From Gammaproteobacteria bacterium (GTDB lineage Bacteria; Pseudomonadota; Gammaproteobacteria; SZUA-229): DNA of 7,105 nt. Every line of letters begins with the position of its first letter. Position 1 is the first letter of the stretch. Below are positions 5,319 through 7,105 of this stretch, piece by piece. The DNA lies in the NCBI GenBank assembly GCA_015484935.1, contig WFUQ01000225.1, positions 1 to 7,105 of the forward strand, written 5' to 3'. The translations under genes were made by a program, and so were the position numbers. The notes under the pieces were generated by a model. It saw only the letters and a list, made by a program, of their open reading frames with translations, was not told the origin of the DNA and made no database searches.

Positions 5319-6226
5319 ATCGCCGCAACAAACCGAGGACGCACTACATCCATAGCATCAGCTATACCACGCAGGAACGTATCGTCGGTACTTTCGTACT
5401 GGCGGCTGTCGCCATACTGATGTGGCTGATGTTGTCATCCAGTGTCAACACCGATCTGTTCGAAGATTACCTCACCATCTACGGTGAGATGGAATCCTCC
5501 AAGGCTGTCGATAAAGATACCGATATCAGTATCTCGGGTATCTCGGTGGGCAAGGTCTCTTCGGTAGAGATTACCGATGACAACCAGATCGTACTCAGTA
5601 TGAATATCCTGAAAAAATATCATAATCTGTTACGAATCGATTCCAAAGCCCAGCTCAGCAGCTTCGATTTTGCGGTACTGGGGAAATCCTTCATCGACAT
5701 CACACCCGGCACATCCGGCTTACCGTTACTGGAAGACGGCAGCACCATCAAGATCCGCGAGAGTCTCAACATCAACAATCTGGTGAAGAAGATCGGACCG
5801 ATCATATCCGCACTGGAATCCTCACTGAATAAGACAGACAAGGTATTATCGGTGATACGACCCGAGCAGATCGGTAGCATCATCGATAACATGGATGCCG
5901 CCAGCAAGAACCTGATCGAGATATCCGACGAGATCGCCAATGGCAAGGGTATCGCACACAGCACCATCTACGACACCGATTTCGATAAAGACCTGCGTAT
6001 CACTCTCGACAACGCACAGGATGCCTCGGTGAAAGTGAATCAGTTACTGGACAGCCTGAACGAACTCACCGCCAGGATGCCGGAATTACTCGGCAAGATC
6101 GACCCCTTGCTGAAAGAGGCAGATAAGACACTCAAAGCATCACAACGCATCTGGCCACTATCCAGCGCGGTGGGTGAACAGGAAAGCAAGCAGACCCTCA
6201 TCGCACCCGAGTCCGGCAATGAATAG
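5312..6226 (+). CDS. MlaD-like MCE-domain protein with long helical C-terminal tail
   Basis: MCE proteins assemble into periplasmic rings that carry lipid between membranes. The 304-residue product has a short cytoplasmic N-terminus, one membrane anchor (about 24–43) and an MCE domain (about 52–131). Typical MCE elements are GISVGKVSSVEI (76–87, matching the GxxVGxV motif) and FAVLGKSFIDITPG (120–133). From about 153 to 275 the chain is largely helical and amphipathic (NNLVKKIGPIISALESSL, IGSIIDNMDAASKNLIEI, AQDASVKVNQLLDSLNEL), followed by a disordered end. This extra 150 or so residues is absent from E. coli MlaD (about 183 residues) and recalls the helical tails of Mce-type proteins that build a periplasmic tunnel. 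The ATG at 5312 is preceded by AGGA (5304–5307), and the gene overlaps the ATPase gene by 7 bases and the lipoprotein gene by 8. It is predicted to form a hexamer on the periplasmic side of the permease. Confidence 0.93.
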   Translation: MLDRRNKPRTHYIHSISYTTQERIVGTFVLAAVAILMWLMLSSSVNTDLFEDYLTIYGEMESSKAVDKDTDISISGISVGKVSSVEITDDNQIVLSMNILKKYHNLLRIDSKAQLSSFDFAVLGKSFIDITPGTSGLPLLEDGSTIKIRESLNINNLVKKIGPIISALESSLNKTDKVLSVIRPEQIGSIIDNMDAASKNLIEISDEIANGKGIAHSTIYDTDFDKDLRITLDNAQDASVKVNQLLDSLNELTARMPELLGKIDPLLKEADKTLKASQRIWPLSSAVGEQESKQTLIAPESGNE

Positions 6227-7105
6227 ACTGCTAAGCCTCCCGCTACTGTTGCTTGCGCTGACAGCCTGCGTCAGCGGACCGGGGCAACCGCTCACAGAAA
6301 GTCAGTCACATGCCGAGAAACTGTTGACCACAGGGGTTGATGCTTACAACAGACAGAACTACGAGAGTGCCTACAAACATTTCGATCAGGCGTTGTATGA
6401 ATACCGCCTGCTCGATGACCCGACCGGCATCATTTCCAGCAGCATCAATATCGCACGCACACATCATGCGACAGGCCAACAGCGCATCGCAAAGACGTGG
6501 ATAGACAAGGCACGTCAGCTCAACGAAGCCTATCGACCCGAGTCACATCTCACGCTGTCGCAACATATCGACCTGCTTGACGCACGGGTCGATGTCGCTA
6601 CTGAAGCTAACGATGCGGCGAAGACGATCCTGAGAAAGATCATCGATAACAAGAATACTGATAAAGCTATCGCACTGAGCGCTGTCCAGTTACGCACCCG
6701 GATCGCTTTCAGCGAGAATATCGAGCGTGACCGCTGGCTGAAACGCTACCGTGAGACGATCAGCAACAGCGGTGACACTTTCCCCGTACATCAGGCACGG
6801 CTGGCGCGTTTTTCGGCACAACTCGAAACGGATACCCGCAAGCAGAATCAGTTGTATGCGACAGCACTCAACAAGTACCGTCGGCTGTCGAATAAATCCG
6901 GCATCGCCGCCACACTGACCGAATGGGCGCAGCGAGACAGCAGCAACAGACAGACTGCACTGGCAGAAGACAAGTGGTTACGCGCCCTGTTGATCAGACT
7001 CGCACAACATGACGCATCGGATTCACAAGCCATCCTGAAAAATCTACAGGCTCTCTATCAGCAGACACACAGCAGCAAAGCCGACCGTGCACGTTATTGG
7101 TACGA
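6219..7105 (+). CDS. TPR-repeat lipoprotein of the MCE operon, right end cut by the window
   Basis: The frame opens with ATG at 6219 inside the end of the MCE gene (8-base overlap) and runs open through the last base, so 295 codons are visible and the end is missing. Residues 1–16 form a lipoprotein signal peptide (MNRLLSLPLLLLALTA) and LTAC at 14–17 is a lipobox, so C17 would be lipidated. The following V18-S19 has no Asp at position +2, which in E. coli favours outer-membrane sorting. Residues 32–65 match the TPR pattern (GVDAYNRQNYESAYKHFDQAL), and 69–104 look like a second repeat (GIISSSINIARTHHATGQ...AKTWIDKARQL). The rest is helical and polar, probably further degenerate repeats. In many MCE operons this position carries a PqiC-type lipoprotein, but this protein is not of that kind. 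A bridging or adaptor role between MCE ring and outer membrane is inferred from context; no enzymatic motif is seen. Confidence 0.88.
   Translation, partial: MNRLLSLPLLLLALTACVSGPGQPLTESQSHAEKLLTTGVDAYNRQNYESAYKHFDQALYEYRLLDDPTGIISSSINIARTHHATGQQRIAKTWIDKARQLNEAYRPESHLTLSQHIDLLDARVDVATEANDAAKTILRKIIDNKNTDKAIALSAVQLRTRIAFSENIERDRWLKRYRETISNSGDTFPVHQARLARFSAQLETDTRKQNQLYATALNKYRRLSNKSGIAATLTEWAQRDSSNRQTALAEDKWLRALLIRLAQHDASDSQAILKNLQALYQQTHSSKADRARYWY

Noticed and set aside
6848..7033. A 61-codon minus-strand open frame
   Set aside because: It is antisense to the lipoprotein gene, whose frame is open through to the window end and begins with a clear lipobox signal peptide.

Overview
This window looks like an ordinary gammaproteobacterial chromosome of moderate GC (estimated by eye in the mid-50s percent). 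The evidence is the order prfA–prmC–(small gene)–moeB-type E1 enzyme, strong residue-level similarity of the first two proteins and the E1 enzyme to their enterobacterial counterparts, and a downstream Mla/MCE-type envelope lipid-transport operon. The exact genus cannot be read from the sequence. No rRNA, tRNA, CRISPR, insertion sequence or phage gene is visible, and nothing indicates recent transfer.

Left part (1–3042, all + strand): the C-terminal half of release factor 1 (cut by the window edge) is followed 14 bases later by prmC, the methyltransferase that modifies the GGQ glutamine of that release factor. A 127-residue protein follows; it looks like a ferredoxin-fold (HMA-like) domain without the metal-binding CxxC. 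Then come a MoeB/HesA/ThiF-family adenylyltransferase with all catalytic residues and both zinc CxxC pairs, and an overlapping unrecognised 107-residue gene. The starts of the 127-residue gene and of moeB share the same upstream layout: TTGCCA, 17 bases, a TA-rich hexamer, 6 bases, ATG, with no Shine-Dalgarno sequence. This suggests leaderless or near-leaderless transcripts.

Middle (3058–3736): a convergent, minus-strand gene encodes a small secreted protein with a signal peptide, a W/G/P/N-rich linker and a lipocalin-like GxW motif. A 97-base divergent promoter region then separates it from the next operon.

Right part (3737–7105, + strand): a tightly packed operon encodes an MlaE-like permease, an MlaF-like ABC ATPase, an MlaD-like MCE protein with a long helical tail, and a TPR-containing lipoprotein that runs off the window. 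The genes are separated by 1 base or overlap by 7 to 8 bases. The ATPase is the most unusual item. It keeps the Walker A lysine, the Walker B aspartate and the H-loop histidine, but it has lost the LSGGQ signature, the Q-loop glutamine and the catalytic Walker B glutamate (now Asn). The permease has also lost the conserved Arg-Glu of its core motif. Together they suggest a divergent MCE system that may bind ATP without normal hydrolysis, or that is powered in another way. It carries a TPR lipoprotein in the position where MCE operons often carry a PqiC-type auxiliary lipoprotein.
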